Below the pieces are notes generated by a model. That model saw nothing but the letters and a program-made list of their open reading frames with translations. It was not told the origin of the DNA and did no database searches. A stretch of 64,000 nucleotides of DNA from an uncultured Dongia sp. (GTDB lineage Bacteria; Pseudomonadota; Alphaproteobacteria; Dongiales; Dongiaceae), in assembly GCF_936916975.1 (NCBI RefSeq), contig NZ_CAKZGO010000016.1, positions 37,027 to 101,026 of the forward strand, in the 5' to 3' direction. Below are positions 25,670 to 35,875 of this stretch, one piece after another; within the stretch, counting starts at the first letter, position 1; each line of letters opens with the position of its first letter. Position numbers and translations under genes: made by a program.

Positions 25670-27739
25670 ATGCACGACGGCCATATTGTCTGTGTGCTCG
25701 ATAACGACGCGGAAAGCGCGGCCGTCCGGGCCGCGTTTGGCGATGGGCGCTACGACATCGACACGGCGCGATCACGGGAAGATCTCATTGCTGATACCGG
25801 TGGCGAGCCGCCGGCCGACCTCCTCTTGATGCGGGCGCGGCGGTCCGATGCCGATGGCGATTTCATCCGCAGTATCCGCCAGCATCATGCCTCCGACCGC
25901 TTGCCGATCGTTTTCCTAGTCGATGAGGGAGAAGAAGCGCTCATCGAACACTGCCTTGCCTGCGGCGGTGACGATTTTCTGACCGTGCCAATTCATGGCG
26001 CCGAACTGCTGGCGCGAATCCGCAGCCAACTCTCGCGCGCCCGCGCCATTGCTGCGAGCCGGCTGGAGCGCGAGCGCTTTGCTCTCGCGGTCGCCGGGTC
26101 CAGCGACGGCATCTGGGACCTGACACTCACCGATGACGGCCTGTTCATGTCAGCGCGCTGCTCCGAACTTCTTGGTCGCAACAGCGACGACGGGTTCAAG
26201 CGGCTCGATGATTGGCTGGCCATCATTCATCCCGACGACGTCGACCAGTTTCAGGTCGAATTGCGAAACCATCTTGAGGGGATCACACTATCCCTGCAGA
26301 TGGAATGCCGCATGCTGCACAAGAACCAGACCTATCGCTGGTTCCTCGTGCGTGGCACCGGCCAGCGCAACGGCACCGGCAAGGCATTCCGCGTCGCCGG
26401 CTCGCTCACCGATATCAGCGAGCGCAAGCTGACGGACGCGATGACGGGTCTGCCCAATCGCATCGTGCTTTATGACCGGCTCAACCAGACCATCGTCAAG
26501 AACCGGCGCAAGACATCGGCGAATTTCGGCATTATCCTGCTGCAGATCGACCGCTATGAGACGATGCGTGAGGCCTATGGCCAGGTATTCTGCGATGCCG
26601 TGCAGAAGGTCGTGGCACAGCGCCTGGTCGGCACGTTGCGCACGACTGACACGCTCACCATCATGGGCGAGAACACGATGTGCATCCTCTTGGACGTGAT
26701 GCGCGACGATACCGATCTGGTGCGCGTCTCGCACCGTGTGCGGTCCGCGGCCGAAGAACCGATCACGCTGGGCGATGAAAGCGTGCTGCTCAGCCTCTCT
26801 ATCGGCATGGCCCAGGCCCAGGCGCATCATCAGAGTGCCGAGGATTTGATCCGCGACGCCACGGCTGCCCTCAACAAGGCGCGGGCGGAGGGCGGCGGAC
26901 AGGAAGTCGTGTTCGATCCCGATATGCAGCGTCGCGCGCGCGATCGATTGCGGATTGAGGCGGAACTGCATCTCGCCTTGAAACGGGATGAATTGCTGCT
27001 GCTCTATCAGCCGATCGTCGACCTCAATTCCGGGCGTCTGGCTGGGTTCGAGGCCTTGGTGCGCTGGCAGCACGCCCAGCGTGGCATGATCTCGCCGATG
27101 GACTTCATTCCGATCGCCGAGGAAACGGGTCTCATCGTGCCGATCGGGACCTGGGTGGTGCAGGAGGCCTGCCGCCAGGGCCGGGAGTGGCTCGACCAGG
27201 AAGGCAATTCGGACCTTTTCATCAGCGTCAATGTCTCCTCGCGGCAGTTGGACGGCCCGGCTCTGCCGGAGATCGTGCGCCAGGCACTGCGTGAACACCG
27301 GCTGGCACCGGCACATCTCAAGCTCGAGATCACCGAGAGTGCCGTCATGCGCGATTTCGAACTGACCATGAAGCTGTTGAAGCGGCTGAAGGAGATCGGT
27401 GTCGGCCTGTCGCTTGACGATTTCGGCACCGGCTATTCGTCATTGAGCCTGCTGCGCCGCCTGCCGGTCGACACGCTGAAGGTCGATCGTTCGTTCGTCA
27501 CCGCCATGACGGTCGATACCAGCGGCGTCAAGATGGTGGAAGCCATCCTGCAGCTGGCACGCCTATTCGACCTCAAGGTCGTGGCGGAAGGGATCGAGCA
27601 TGAGGAGGAAGAAAAACTCCTCAAGGAACGTGGCTGCGAATTCGGCCAAGGCTGGCGCTATGGCAAGCCGCTACCGGTTGCGGCCTGCCTGGATCTCATG
27701 CGCGAACAGCGAAAATCCGCCAAACGTGTCGTCGGCTGA
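25670..27739 (+). CDS. REC-PAS-GGDEF-EAL protein with degenerate REC and GGDEF domains
   Basis: 689 residues. Residues about 5-125 look like a receiver fold but the phospho-acceptor position is not Asp (DLLLMRARRSD). A PAS/PAC domain follows (about 135-255, ending DISERK). The GGDEF domain (about 260-420) is inactive by sequence: the signature is MGENT (332-336). The EAL domain keeps EAL (461-463), SVNVSSRQL, EITES, DDFGTGYSS, KVDRSF and AEGIE, so it should hydrolyse cyclic di-GMP. GGDEF may bind GTP as an allosteric site. It is cytoplasmic; convergent with potI. Confidence 0.9.
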   Translation: MHDGHIVCVLDNDAESAAVRAAFGDGRYDIDTARSREDLIADTGGEPPADLLLMRARRSDADGDFIRSIRQHHASDRLPIVFLVDEGEEALIEHCLACGGDDFLTVPIHGAELLARIRSQLSRARAIAASRLERERFALAVAGSSDGIWDLTLTDDGLFMSARCSELLGRNSDDGFKRLDDWLAIIHPDDVDQFQVELRNHLEGITLSLQMECRMLHKNQTYRWFLVRGTGQRNGTGKAFRVAGSLTDISERKLTDAMTGLPNRIVLYDRLNQTIVKNRRKTSANFGIILLQIDRYETMREAYGQVFCDAVQKVVAQRLVGTLRTTDTLTIMGENTMCILLDVMRDDTDLVRVSHRVRSAAEEPITLGDESVLLSLSIGMAQAQAHHQSAEDLIRDATAALNKARAEGGGQEVVFDPDMQRRARDRLRIEAELHLALKRDELLLLYQPIVDLNSGRLAGFEALVRWQHAQRGMISPMDFIPIAEETGLIVPIGTWVVQEACRQGREWLDQEGNSDLFISVNVSSRQLDGPALPEIVRQALREHRLAPAHLKLEITESAVMRDFELTMKLLKRLKEIGVGLSLDDFGTGYSSLSLLRRLPVDTLKVDRSFVTAMTVDTSGVKMVEAILQLARLFDLKVVAEGIEHEEEEKLLKERGCEFGQGWRYGKPLPVAACLDLMREQRKSAKRVVG

Positions 27740-27741
27740 AC

Positions 27742-28584
27742 CTATTTATTGGTCTGCAGAGCCGCCTGAATATCCCGCTGCCGTCGTTTTTCGCTGCGCG
27801 TCATCAAGATATGGGACGTGATAACGCCGGTCGCCACCACGGCGATGATCAGCGTCGCCAGGGCGTTAATCGTGGGATCCACACCGCGCCTTACTTTGGA
27901 AAAGATCAGCTGCGGCAAGGTGCCGGAGCCTGGCCCGTTGGTGTAGAGCGTGATGACCAGGTCATCGAGTGAGATCGTAAAGGCCAGCAGCCAGCCGGAA
28001 ACGACGGCCGGTGCCACGATCGGCAGAGTAATGACCATGAAGGTCTTCAATGGCTTCGCGCCGAGATCGAGCGCCGCTTCCTCCAGTGACATGTCGAAGA
28101 CCGAGAAGCGAGACTGCATCACCACGGTGACGTAGGACATGCAAAAGGTGATGTGGGCGAGGATAACGGTCGAGAACCCCATACGCTCTGGCCAACCGAA
28201 GAACTGACCCATCGCCTTGAACAGCAGCAGCAACGACAGGCCCGTGATCACTTCCGGCATGACGAGAGGCGCCGTGACCATGCCGCTGAACGCCACGCGG
28301 CCGTGGAACTTGCGATAGCGCGCCAGGACATAGCCAGCCATCGTGCCCAGCACGGTGGCGAAGGTGGCGCTCACCGCCGCAACGATGAAGCTGTTCTTGG
28401 CGGCGGTCAGTACCGCGGCGTCCTGCAGCAGGACTGGATACCAACGGGGCGAGAAGCCACCCCACAGAGTCATCAGTTTGTTGGCGTTGAACGAATAGGT
28501 GATGAGCACCAGGATCGGGCCATAGAGAAAGGCAAAACCCAGTACCAGCATCGCGATAATGAACCATGAGAGGCGGTTGGTCAT
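27742..28584 (-). CDS. potI: Putrescine-type ABC transporter permease PotI
   Basis: 280 residues. Membrane spans include LVLGFAFLYGPILVLITYSFN near the N-terminus, typical of PotI, and the EAA loop is EEAALDLGAKPLKTFMVITLP. It ends in a charged tail. It overlaps the potH stop as ATGA and is the last gene of the potFGHI operon. The complex imports putrescine or related polyamines from the periplasm. Confidence 0.92.
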   Translation of the reverse strand: MTNRLSWFIIAMLVLGFAFLYGPILVLITYSFNANKLMTLWGGFSPRWYPVLLQDAAVLTAAKNSFIVAAVSATFATVLGTMAGYVLARYRKFHGRVAFSGMVTAPLVMPEVITGLSLLLLFKAMGQFFGWPERMGFSTVILAHITFCMSYVTVVMQSRFSVFDMSLEEAALDLGAKPLKTFMVITLPIVAPAVVSGWLLAFTISLDDLVITLYTNGPGSGTLPQLIFSKVRRGVDPTINALATLIIAVVATGVITSHILMTRSEKRRQRDIQAALQTNK

Positions 28585-29528
28585 TTCGGCGCCTCTTGCG
28601 ATTTATTCTGGAAGTACTGGAACAGCATGATCGGAATCACCAGGAGAAGAAGGATGGCAACGGCCACGGCTGACGCCATTGGCCAGTCGCGATTCTGGGC
28701 AAACTCGTCATAAACGACCTTGCCGATCATCAGCGAATTGGGACCACCCAGCAATTCCGGGATGACGTACTCGCCCACGGCGGGAATGAAGACCAGCAAA
28801 GCACCGGCGATAATGCCCGGCAGCGAGAGCGGGATCGTGATGACGCAGAACGCCTTCAGCGGCCTGCATCCCAGATCCGCCGCCGCTTCCAGCAGCGACA
28901 TGTCCATCTTTTCCAGATTGGCATAGAGCGGCAGGATCATGAATGGGAGGTAGGTGTAGACGATGCCGACATACATCGCGATCGGCGTGTAGAGGATCTG
29001 CAGCGGCGCATCGATAATGCCCAGCGCCAGCAGCGTATCGTTGAGGACGCCTTCCTTGCCGAGGATGCCCATCCAGGCATAGACGCGGATGAGGAACGAC
29101 GTCCAGAACGGCAGGATGATCGCCAGCAGCAGCAGGCTGCGCGTGGACGGCGAGCAGCGCGCGATGCCATAGGCCATCGGATAGCCGATCAGCAGGCAGA
29201 AAACTGTCGAGATGGCCGCCAGTTGCAGCGAGTTACCGTAGGCCTTGATGTAGAGCAGGTCACCGAACAGCCGCTTGAAGTTGTCGAACAGCTGATCGTG
29301 CGGCACGCTGTCCGGCCCGAACATCGGCGTATAAGGCGGCTGCGCAATGACCGTCTGTGCGAAGCTGATTTTCAGGATGATGATGCATGGCACGACGAAG
29401 AAAATCGTCAGCCAGAGATAGGGCACCAGGATCACCGCAGTTCGCTGCTTAATACCCAACGCGGTGAGGAGGCGATGGATCTGCCCGCCGAGCGGCAGAG
29501 ATGTTTGCTGAGGATTATCCGATGCCAT
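28581..29528 (-). CDS. potH: Putrescine-type ABC transporter permease PotH
   Basis: 315 residues with a GAGGA ribosome site. The N-terminal cytoplasmic segment is followed by the first span (YLWLTIFFVVPCIIILKISFA). The coupling loop LLEAAADLGCRPLKAFCVIT is of the EAA type, and the C-terminal part contains VGEYVIPELLGGPNSLMIGK, which is very characteristic of PotH/PotB permeases. It lies 9 bases after potG and is coupled to potI. Confidence 0.93.
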   Translation of the reverse strand: MASDNPQQTSLPLGGQIHRLLTALGIKQRTAVILVPYLWLTIFFVVPCIIILKISFAQTVIAQPPYTPMFGPDSVPHDQLFDNFKRLFGDLLYIKAYGNSLQLAAISTVFCLLIGYPMAYGIARCSPSTRSLLLLAIILPFWTSFLIRVYAWMGILGKEGVLNDTLLALGIIDAPLQILYTPIAMYVGIVYTYLPFMILPLYANLEKMDMSLLEAAADLGCRPLKAFCVITIPLSLPGIIAGALLVFIPAVGEYVIPELLGGPNSLMIGKVVYDEFAQNRDWPMASAVAVAILLLLVIPIMLFQYFQNKSQEAPK

Positions 29529-29537
29529 AATGCGTCC

Positions 29538-30683
29538 TCAGCTCAGCAATGCCACGGGGCTGTTGGCATGCCAGGAGACATAGACTTTGTCGTCCCAGTC
29601 AATCGCATGCTCGGCAGCGCGGCGCTGATTCGACATCGTCACCTTCACTTCCTTGCCGCTGTCGAGCTTGATCAGATAGACGGACATGTTGCCCATATAG
29701 GCGATGCCCTTGACGATCCCGGGCGCGCAATTGCGGCCGATACCCTCGTTGGCTTTGGACAATTCCATCTTCTCAGGCCGGATAGCGACCCAGACCTTGG
29801 CGCCGGGTGCCGATGAAATGCCATGGTCGATATAGATCGGCGTGCCCGCCTCGGCGGAGTCGATCAGTACATGGCCGGGTTCGTCTTCAATGATGTGGCC
29901 TTCGAAGAGATTGACCGAGCCGATGAAGTCGGCGACGAACTTGGTGTTTGGGTACTCGTAGATCTCCTTCGGGGTCCCGACCTGGACGATCTGGCCGCTG
30001 TTCATGACGCCGATCCGGGTCGACAACGTCATCGCTTCTTCTTGGTCGTGCGTCACCACGATGAAGGTGATGCCCAGACGATCCTGGATGTTCATGATCT
30101 CGAACTGGGTCGCCTCGCGCAGTTTCTTGTCGAGGGCGCCCAAGGGCTCGTCGAGTAGCAGCAGCTTGGGTTCCTTGACCAGGGAGCGGGCGAGCGCCAC
30201 GCGTTGGCGCTGGCCGCCGGAGAGCTGATGCGGCTTTCGATGCGCGAACTGGCGCATCTGAACCATGTCGAGAATAGCATCGACGCGGCTCTTGATCTGA
30301 TCGACCGGCATTCTGTCCTGCTTCAGGCCGAAAGCGACGTTCTGCTCGACCGTCATATGCGGGAACAGCGCGTAGGATTGGAACATCATGTTGGTCGGGC
30401 GTTCATAGGGTGGGATGTCGGCCATGTCGACGCCGTCGATATATATCTTGCCCGATGTCGGTTGCTCGAAGCCGGCCAGCATGCGCAGCAAGGTGGTCTT
30501 GCCGCAGCCAGATCCACCCAGCAACGCGAACAATTCACCACGGTAGATGTTGGCTGAGACATTGTTGACAGCGACGAAGTCACCGAACTTCTTGGTAACG
30601 TTCTCAATGCGGATATAGGGCACCGCGTTCGGATCGTTCCAGATTTGCGTGCTCGGTTCCGCTTTTGCTCGTTCAGCCGCCAT
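29538..30683 (-). CDS. potG: Putrescine-type ABC transporter ATPase PotG
   Basis: 381 residues from ATG 30683 (ribosome site AGGAAA); the longer frame runs into the potF gene. All motifs are intact: P-loop GGSGCGKTT, Q-loop MFQSYALFPHM, signature LSGGQRQR, Walker B LLLDEPLGALD, switch His VVTHDQEEA, and a TOBE domain with IRPEKMELS. The N-terminal extension before the first strand is normal for PotG. It energises PotHI. Confidence 0.94.
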   Translation of the reverse strand: MAAERAKAEPSTQIWNDPNAVPYIRIENVTKKFGDFVAVNNVSANIYRGELFALLGGSGCGKTTLLRMLAGFEQPTSGKIYIDGVDMADIPPYERPTNMMFQSYALFPHMTVEQNVAFGLKQDRMPVDQIKSRVDAILDMVQMRQFAHRKPHQLSGGQRQRVALARSLVKEPKLLLLDEPLGALDKKLREATQFEIMNIQDRLGITFIVVTHDQEEAMTLSTRIGVMNSGQIVQVGTPKEIYEYPNTKFVADFIGSVNLFEGHIIEDEPGHVLIDSAEAGTPIYIDHGISSAPGAKVWVAIRPEKMELSKANEGIGRNCAPGIVKGIAYMGNMSVYLIKLDSGKEVKVTMSNQRRAAEHAIDWDDKVYVSWHANSPVALLS

Positions 30684-30730
30684 GATGTTTCCTGCTTGTG
30701 CTTGTGCGGTTCGGATCGGTTGAAATGGAA

Positions 30731-30761
30731 ACGGCGGCGCTACAATCTGCAGCGCCGCCGT
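30731..30761 (-). terminator. Stem-loop between potF and potG
   Basis: An 11-bp perfect GC-rich stem (30731-30741 with 30751-30761) with a 9-base loop follows the potF stop region and is followed on the minus strand by TTTCC. It probably protects or partly terminates the potF message, giving more binding protein than ATPase. The first operon of this window has the same arrangement at 2346. Confidence 0.65.
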
Positions 30762-30765
30762 CTTG

Positions 30766-31890
30766 TCATTGACCCGTCTTGACGCGGGTCCATTCCCGCG
30801 TGATGACACGGCCGAGGTCCTGCGAGCGGACCATCGAGGGGAAGCCGCGTTTTAGGACCTCCTCCGTCGGATAGATCGCCGGGTCATCCAGGATCTCCTT
30901 ATTCACGAACTCCTTCGCCGGCACATTGGCGTTGGCGTAGTAGGTGTAGTTCGTCGCTGCGGCGATCACCTCGGGACGCATCATGTAGTTGAGGAACAGA
31001 TTGGCGTTCTTCGGATGCGGCGCGTCGGCGGGGATCAGCATGCCATCGAACCAGATATTGGTGCCTTCTTTGGCAATCGTATAAGCGAGGTTGATATTAA
31101 GACCAGCCTCGGCAGCACGCGTCGCCGCGGTCGCATAATCGCCCGACCAGCTCATCGAAATGCAGTTCTCGCCGTTGGGCAGCGAGTTCAGATATTGCTG
31201 CGAGTCGAAATTGCGGATGTAGGGCCGTACCTTCATCACGGCCTCGGCGGCGGCGATGATGTCCTCTTCCTTCTGCGAAGTCGGATCCTTGCCGAGATAA
31301 GCCAGCGCCAGCGGGAAGACGTCTTCAGGAGAATCCAGGAAGGTGACGCCGCAATCGGCAAATTTGGAGAGGATGTTCGGATCGAAGATGATCGCCAGGC
31401 TGTCGAGCGGCGCATCGGGCATCCGTTCTTTCAGCATATCGACATTGTATGAAAAGCCGTTGGTGCCCCACATATAGGGGATGGCATATTCGTTGCCCGG
31501 ATCGGCATCCTTGGAAAGGATGCTCATGATATTCGGGTCCATGTTCTTGAGGTTCGTCAGCAGGCTCTTGTCGAGCTTCTGATAGAGCCCGATCTGGATC
31601 TGACGCGCAAAGAAGGAGGAGGAGGGGAAGACGACATCGTAGCCGGTACCGCCGGTGACGAGCTTGGCTTCGAGGTCTTCGTTGCCGGTGTAGGTGTCAT
31701 ATTGCACCTTGATGCCGGTCTCTTTTTCGAAATCGGCGATAGTGGTTTCGCCGATGTAGTCGGACCAGTTATAGACGTTCAGTTCTTTCGGTTCACCGGT
31801 ATCTTGCGCCTGTGCTGCGGCCAGCGACCCGGCCAACAGCACAGCCGCGCCGACAATCGTGAATCGGCGAATCCCGTTTTTTGTCGTCAT
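30766..31890 (-). CDS. potF: Putrescine-binding periplasmic protein PotF
   Basis: 374 residues from ATG 31890 (ribosome site GGGAGCGGAG). A cleavable signal peptide ends near AAAQAQ. The polyamine-site motif LNVYNWSDYIGE is followed by TGIKVQYDTY and GGTGYDVVFPS; the later SWSGDY and WFDGMLIP segments carry residues equivalent to ligand-contacting Trp/Asp in E. coli PotF. It heads the potFGHI operon and delivers putrescine to PotHI. A paralogue lies immediately upstream. Confidence 0.94.
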   Translation of the reverse strand: MTTKNGIRRFTIVGAAVLLAGSLAAAQAQDTGEPKELNVYNWSDYIGETTIADFEKETGIKVQYDTYTGNEDLEAKLVTGGTGYDVVFPSSSFFARQIQIGLYQKLDKSLLTNLKNMDPNIMSILSKDADPGNEYAIPYMWGTNGFSYNVDMLKERMPDAPLDSLAIIFDPNILSKFADCGVTFLDSPEDVFPLALAYLGKDPTSQKEEDIIAAAEAVMKVRPYIRNFDSQQYLNSLPNGENCISMSWSGDYATAATRAAEAGLNINLAYTIAKEGTNIWFDGMLIPADAPHPKNANLFLNYMMRPEVIAAATNYTYYANANVPAKEFVNKEILDDPAIYPTEEVLKRGFPSMVRSQDLGRVITREWTRVKTGQ

Positions 31891-32151
31891 CTCCGCTCCC
31901 TTCGTCACGCCAAAATTGCCCGCATCCATATGGTCTTAGCGCCATTAACGTATGCGGACATGTCCCTGTTTAATGTTTTATTGAGTATTTCGTATATCTG
32001 ACCCCGGCGAAGCATCTGCTGTCAACCCTGGCGTCGCGATGCACAAAGCGACGATTTGTTGAATGCAAACGACCCCGCGGTGTTGACCGCGGGGTCGAAG
32101 TTTAACCAAGTCAATGGCACCGAATGACAGCGCCAGCTGGATTGGCAGCGC
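31891..32151. other. Intergenic region between the two potF paralogues
   Basis: This region holds the terminator of the upstream paralogue (32070-32097) and, in the AT-rich part near 31940-32010, presumably the potFGHI promoter. No small gene or riboswitch is recognisable. Confidence 0.4.
32064..32097 (-). terminator. Intrinsic terminator downstream of the second potF-like gene
   Basis: An 11-bp perfect stem (CGACCCCGCGG at 32070-32080 with 32087-32097) and 6-base loop are followed on the minus strand by TTTGC. It separates the second potF-like gene from the potFGHI operon. Confidence 0.7.
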
Positions 32152-33357
32152 TTACTGGCCAGTTTTGATCTTGGTCCAGGTCCGCGTCCGCAGGCGTTCG
32201 ATATCCGGTGTTGCCACCTTGTCCGGGAACAGGCGCTTGCGCACGTCTTCCGGCGGATAGATGTTCGGATCGTCGAGCAGGGCTTTGTCGATCATCGGCA
32301 TGGCCGCCGCAACCGGGCTGCCATAGGCGACGTAGTTGGCATTCGCCGCGGCGACCTTGGCGTCGAGGTTGTAGTCGATCCACTTATAGGCCTGTTCGAT
32401 GTTCACGGCATCGGCCGGGATGGCGATCGTGTCCATCCAGATCATCGTGCCTTCCTTCGGGATCGAATAGGCGATCTCGATACCGTTCTTGGCTTCTTCG
32501 GCACGCGCCGCTGCCAGGCTGAAGTCGCCCGACCAACCGAGCGTCAGGCAGACGCTGCCGGCAGCGATGTCGTTGATGTAGCTGGAGCTGTGGAAATATT
32601 TGACATAGGGGCGCACGCCGAGCAGGAGAGCCTCAGCCGCGGCGTAATCATCAGCACTCGCCGTATAGGGATCCTTGCCGAGATAGTTCAGCGCGATCTG
32701 CAGAACTTCCTGCGGCGCGTCGAGCATGGTGATACCGCAATCGGCGAATTTGGCAGCCAGTTCCGGCTTGAAGATGATGTCGAGGCTGTTCACCGGTGCA
32801 TCCGGCATGCGCTTGTTGATCTCGGCGACGTTATAGCCGATGCCGGTCGTGCCCCAGAACCACGGCACAGAATATTTGTTGCCCGGATCGAAAGCTGACA
32901 GAACCTTCATGATTTCGGGGTCGAGATTCTTGTAGTTGGGAATCTTGGCAGGGTCGATCGGCTGATAAATGCCGGCCGTGATCTGGCGTGCAAGGAAAGC
33001 GCCGGACGGATGTACCAGATCGTAACCCGTGCCGCCGGCCATCAGCTTGGCTTCGAGCATCTCGTTCGAATCATAGACATCGTACTGAACGGCGATGCCG
33101 GTATCTTTCTCGAAATTGGCCTTGGTGTCCTCGGCGATGTAATCCGACCAGTTATAGACATTGAGCTTGCCGCCGGATTCCGCTGCCGGGGCCGCCGCGG
33201 GTGCTGCTGCCGCTGTCTCTGTCGTGTTGGTCGCCGGCGCTGCTTCGGTGGTGGTCGTGTTGGAGGCTTGTTCAGCTTCCTTCTTCTCTTCGCCGCATGC
33301 GCTGAGCAGCAGCGCGGAGATAAAGGCTACTCCGATTAATCTCGATTTTTGCACCAT
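32152..33357 (-). CDS. Second PotF-like polyamine-binding protein, lipoprotein form
   Basis: 401 residues from ATG 33357 (GAGGAGG ribosome site). A lipobox LLLSAC gives a lipidated Cys21, followed by a low-complexity Thr/Ala/Glu/Pro linker (about 22-60). The binding domain then begins LNVYNWSDYIAED and keeps GWSGDF and WMDTIAIP, so polyamine binding is likely. It is clearly paralogous to PotF but membrane-anchored. It has its own terminator and no transport partners of its own, so it may share PotGHI with a different affinity or ligand, or act as a sensor. Confidence 0.9.
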   Translation of the reverse strand: MVQKSRLIGVAFISALLLSACGEEKKEAEQASNTTTTEAAPATNTTETAAAAPAAAPAAESGGKLNVYNWSDYIAEDTKANFEKDTGIAVQYDVYDSNEMLEAKLMAGGTGYDLVHPSGAFLARQITAGIYQPIDPAKIPNYKNLDPEIMKVLSAFDPGNKYSVPWFWGTTGIGYNVAEINKRMPDAPVNSLDIIFKPELAAKFADCGITMLDAPQEVLQIALNYLGKDPYTASADDYAAAEALLLGVRPYVKYFHSSSYINDIAAGSVCLTLGWSGDFSLAAARAEEAKNGIEIAYSIPKEGTMIWMDTIAIPADAVNIEQAYKWIDYNLDAKVAAANANYVAYGSPVAAAMPMIDKALLDDPNIYPPEDVRKRLFPDKVATPDIERLRTRTWTKIKTGQ

Positions 33358-33514
33358 GGCCTCCTCGTTATTGTTGAAATATAGGATAGCTGGCATCGGC
33401 GGCGCCGACTGGCCCGATGGCCCAGAATCCGTTGGTTAACGCAATCGATGAGCATTTTCGCACCCCGGAGGGTGGTTTTGTCAACAAATGGCGGTGATTG
33501 ATTGGTTACAACGG

Positions 33515-34390
33515 TCATTCGCTCCAATTTTGGCCATCCAAGGTCATCATGACGGTGTAGAGATCCGGCCGACGGTCGCGGAACAATCCCCAGCCGGCGC
33601 GCTGGCGGCGCAGGGCCTGGAAGTCGAAATCCGCGGTCAGGATCGCCTCCTCATCGCCGGCCTCGGCAATGATCTCGCCGCGCGCGCCAGCTATGAAGGA
33701 GCGGCCATAGAAGGTGAGAGAGCAGGTCTGCCCATCCTCACGGCCGATCCGGTTCGAGGCCACCACCGGCACCATGTTACAGGCGGCATGACCCTGCATG
33801 GCGCGCTGCCAGTGATCGGCGCTGCTGAAGGTTGGGTCATTGGGCTCGCTGCCGATCGCCGTCGGATAAAGCAGCAATTCCGCACCCATCAGCGCCATGG
33901 CCCGGGCACATTCGGGGAACCACTGATCCCAGCAGATGCCGCAGCCGATCCGGGCATAGGCGGTGTCCCAAACCTTGAAGCCGGTGTCGCCGGGATTGAA
34001 ATAGAACTTCTCCTGGTAGCCGGCACCGTCAGGAATGTGTGATTTCCGATAAAGTCCCAACATCTCGCCATCGGCATCAATGACCGCGAGGGAATTGTAA
34101 TAGGCGTTGTTGGCGGCTTCGAAGAATGAGATCGGAAGGACAACCTCAAGCTCGCGGGCGAGGTCCTGCATCCGCGCGATGGTGGGATGATCTTCCGCCG
34201 GCTGTGCCAGATCAAACAGCTCGGCCAACTGATCCTTGCAGAAATAGGGCGTCTCGAACAATTCCTGCAGTTGGATGATGCGGGCACCGCGCTTGGCCGC
34301 CTGGCGCACCAAGGCTTCCGCCCGGTCGACATTCTGGGCGGCATTCGGCGAACAGGCGAATTGGGTTGCCGCAACAGTCACCATGGTCAT
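33515..34390 (-). CDS. aguB: N-carbamoylputrescine amidase
   Basis: 291 residues from ATG 34390; a long frame extension upstream is not conserved-looking. Nitrilase-family Glu-Lys-Cys triad: QELFETPYF (Glu), YRKSHIPD (Lys) and GCGICWDQWFPE (Cys). The segments QEKFYFNPGDTGFKV and the tail AGWGLFRDRRPDLY are hallmarks of AguB. It hydrolyses N-carbamoylputrescine to putrescine, CO2 and ammonia, the last step of the agmatine route. Agmatine deiminase is not in this window. Its position beside two polyamine-binding protein genes supports the assignment. Confidence 0.93.
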   Translation of the reverse strand: MTMVTVAATQFACSPNAAQNVDRAEALVRQAAKRGARIIQLQELFETPYFCKDQLAELFDLAQPAEDHPTIARMQDLARELEVVLPISFFEAANNAYYNSLAVIDADGEMLGLYRKSHIPDGAGYQEKFYFNPGDTGFKVWDTAYARIGCGICWDQWFPECARAMALMGAELLLYPTAIGSEPNDPTFSSADHWQRAMQGHAACNMVPVVASNRIGREDGQTCSLTFYGRSFIAGARGEIIAEAGDEEAILTADFDFQALRRQRAGWGLFRDRRPDLYTVMMTLDGQNWSE

Positions 34391-35802
<1,412 letters not shown>

Positions 35803-35822
35803 TCATCTGAGATCCGACGCCA

Positions 35823-35864
35823 AACGGCCCGGCATCCCAGGGGTGCCGGGCCGTTGTTAGTTTT
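35823..35864. terminator. Intrinsic terminator between TRAP binding protein and dctM
   Basis: A 12-bp perfect stem (35823-35834 with 35844-35855) and 9-base loop are followed by TGTTAGTTTT on the plus strand. It ends the binding-protein transcript and can also act on the convergent dctM message. Confidence 0.8.
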
Positions 35865-35875
35865 GGCGCGGCCGA

